Shown here piece by piece: positions 61,512-64,000 of a stretch of DNA of 64,000 bases (position 1 is its first letter; every line of letters begins with the position of its first letter). The notes under the pieces were generated by a model. The model was not told where the DNA came from, did not search any database, and saw only the letters and a list, made by a program, of their open reading frames with translations. The position numbers were made by a program, and so were the translations under genes. This DNA is from Setaria digitata (taxonomy: Eukaryota; Nematoda; Chromadorea; Rhabditida; Setariidae), in assembly GCA_003640385.1 (NCBI GenBank), contig RCAB01000205.1, positions 39,677-103,676 of the forward strand, read 5' to 3'.

Positions 61512-64000
61512 ACTACTCCACCGGTAGCTAAATCTATCCTCTTATTAATGAGGTCGTTGTGGCATATCGGAAAATCTGCCATATATGGTATATATTAAAA
61601 TACATACATACATATATCAGTAACAAATACCAAACGTTCGGGAATTAATTGTTACTGTAAAATTAATTAAATAGTTTGCTTATATTATTCAAATTTGCCA
61701 ATAACTAATTATTATTCCATTCGACAAATGATAATAACAACAGTGATAACAGTAATTAGTGATAATGATAAGTATAGCTGTATAATCATGATTGTTTTTT
61801 TTTAAATATATATGTATATTTTTATGCTTTTTCTAATTTCATCATGTTAATTACAAAAATCATACAATAAATTGAAGCAATTTAAGAAAAAAAAAGAACA
61901 GTAATAGCAGTAATTAATGATAATGATAAGTATTAGTGATATAATAATGCTTTAAAAAAAAAAAAAAAAAAAAAATTTTATGTTTCTCTTTTTTTTCTCA
62001 AATTTCATTATGTTAGTCGCAAAATCATACAATAAATTGAAGCAAATCAAAAAAAGAAAAGATTGGAAGGAAGAAAATTTGTGCAACACATAAACATTAC
62101 AACACAATGTTATTAGGTCAAAATGCTAGAAAGAAAAGAAAAACGAAAAGGAAAACAAAAATGATATCTAAAATTTTTTTTTTTTTCTTGAAAATTTTTC
62201 AATTCTTTTTTTCTTTTTTTTTTTTTTAAATTGCACTAAATGAACAGATGACGAAAAGAGGGCTAACAGGATAATATCAACAAATAAAAAAAATATATTG
62301 ATTTAAAAATGAATAATAAAAAAGGACGAATAAATGACATAAAAAAGCAAAAAAAAAATTAATTTTTTTTCTTTTTGCTTTTAAAAAATTTTTGCAGTTT
62401 TTATTTCATTACTACTTAGCTTAATTAAATTTTTTTTTTTTTTTTCAAATTATAAATTTTACGCTTTATATATAGAGCGCCAGAAATGCAATGTTTGACT
62501 AATAACAGTATACGATAAAAGGTGAGAGTATGTTATGAGTGATAAAGTAAAAAGATAACAAAAAAAAAACTAAAATAATAACAGCCAAGTGTGATAGGGC
62601 CAAATAATAAAAAATATGCATTATATATAAATAAATAAATATAAATAAATAAATAAATAAATTATATATATAAATATATAAATATAATAAATATATATAA
62701 ATAAATAAATATGTATAAATATAAACATCTTTGCATTTTTTTCCATGGATAATATTGTATGATATTTGCATATTAACGTGTTTTTATGCTTCATATTAGC
62801 TATATTTATTAATATCAATTTTAATATTTATTTATATTAATAAATTTCATAATAAGTTTGTAAGTTAAATGAATAATTATTTCATTAAAATTTTTCCAAC
62901 TAAATTAAAAATAACAATTTTTGAATGAAAATCAAAGAAAAAAAAGAGACTCATCAAATAGCTTAAAGGATGAAATTGATAGACGATTGACTAAGTTATT
63001 AATATATAACTTTCGCATGAAAAGATCAACTGATAAAAAAATATCAGATGTCAACTAGCAGATCATGTGACGCAAATAATTTCTGTCCATACCAAGACTG
63101 GTAAGAAAAAAAAGTTTTAATTAATGAATATAAGGAAAGAAAATCGAAATGAAGAAAAAAGCTTTTTTTTCAAAATAATTTTTAATTTAATTTGAAATTA
63201 AAAATCAAAAGGAATTAATTGTCAAATGTCGCATTGATCACTTCGAAAGGAAATAATTATTACCATTACGATGTACGAAACTGAATCATAAATTTCGATC
63301 GAATTACAAAAATCTAGCGAAAATGATATGGCAGGCGGTAAGATTACATCTTGTTTTAAAAAAGTTTTAAAATTTTAGAAACAAAAGAAAACTGAAAGAT
63401 TGCAAATAGTCTCAAATCTTTTAGTTCATTTTAAAAATTTCAAGAACTAGTTTTTTCCAAGCGAAAATTCTCGATATTTTCAAATTTTTTTTTAAAAATT
63501 CAAATTCAGAATGAAAATTCCAGGAAATTTTTAATAAAGATCAAAATATATTTCATAGAAAAATTAATTTATTAACCAATCTTAGCTTCATATTCATCCA
63601 GAAATCAATGATAATGGCGAATTTACTTACCTAAAGAAAAAAATTCCTTTATTTTCTTTTTAATGTGCCATCAATCATTTATTTCCCTAACCTTACAATC
63701 AAATAAATCAATAATGAAAAAAATTACTTAAATGAAGAAAAAGAATAAAACAACGTTACTAAATTTGAGAGATAATAAATTTTTTGAAATAAACTGATTA
63801 AATGAATGAATCATAGCTTCCGTTAGTTGCTGGAGAATTTCGTGAGAACAAACGATCCGATATGATGAAAATTTCACATTTGCATCAAGCCCGATCTTAT
63901 TCTAACACAAATTTCCACGACACTGTCAGCAAGACCAAATATAAAACAGCGCATCCGGAATAAGAGAGAAAACTCTATCAGCAAGATCAAATATACCATA
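61512..64000. other. AT-rich region upstream of the PDZ-scaffold gene
   Basis: It contains homopolymers and an ATAAATA-type microsatellite at about 62625-62712, with short frames produced by it. Near the end, TCAGCAAGACCAAATATA (63926) and TCAGCAAGATCAAATATA (63979) form an imperfect direct repeat. No exon is supported. Confidence 0.5.
62625..62712 (+). repeat. TAAA/TATA microsatellite
   Basis: An irregular run of ATAAATAAATAAAT and TATATAAATATA words, AT-only. Confidence 0.85.

Noticed and set aside
62499..62818. Tyr/Ile-rich minus-strand frames
   Set aside because: Translation of the TAAA/TATA microsatellite.

Overview
The window is AT-rich nuclear DNA from a nematode, most likely a filarial worm (family Onchocercidae). 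The genes have many short introns with GT..AG ends. Most inferred start codons sit just behind a TTTCAG-like acceptor, as expected for spliced-leader trans-splicing. Introns and spacers are full of long A or T runs. The protein sequences resemble Caenorhabditis orthologues but are clearly diverged. The species is an inference: no rRNA, mitochondrial or spliced-leader gene is present to confirm it.

Layout, left to right. 1-3.8 kb: mostly spacer, with a possible 3' end of a minus-strand gene and a doubtful small membrane ORF. 3.9-6.9 kb (+): six-exon gene for a 369-residue protein I cannot name. 7.9-10.4 kb (-): six-exon mitochondrial ribosomal protein uL24m. 10.4-14.1 kb: spacer with a GC-richer island carrying ETS-type and CRE-type sites. 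14.1-14.9 kb (+): let-70/ubc-2, a UBE2D-family E2. 14.9-18.3 kb: spacer. 18.3-21.9 kb (-): ZIP11-type zinc transporter. 21.9-26.3 kb: spacer with AGGTCA half-sites and an AT palindrome. 26.3-28.5 kb (+): CHMP1/did-2, an ESCRT-III subunit. 30.4-33.5 kb (-): seven-exon coiled-coil protein I cannot name. 36.9-54.5 kb (+): ahr-1, the aryl hydrocarbon receptor orthologue, reconstructed as 19 exons with a tiny first exon 5.6 kb upstream and a tRNA-Gly(GCC) nested in intron 12. 58.2-61.5 kb (-): six-exon PDZ plus coiled-coil scaffold of the tamalin/CYTIP type. 61.5-64 kb: AT-rich spacer.

All exon chains were built by hand from splice motifs and reading phase. For the eight multi-exon genes the phases close exactly to a stop codon. 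The genes are unrelated housekeeping, signalling and transport functions, with no operon-like clustering and no pathogenicity or mobile-element cassette. The most notable features are: (i) ahr-1, with its remote exon 1, CAA repeat, GCGTG-bearing repeat at a splice acceptor, satellite-like intron and nested tRNA; and (ii) five single-N gaps, each flanked by two near-identical direct copies, which look like unmerged allelic contig ends rather than biology. I found no convincing undescribed molecular system.
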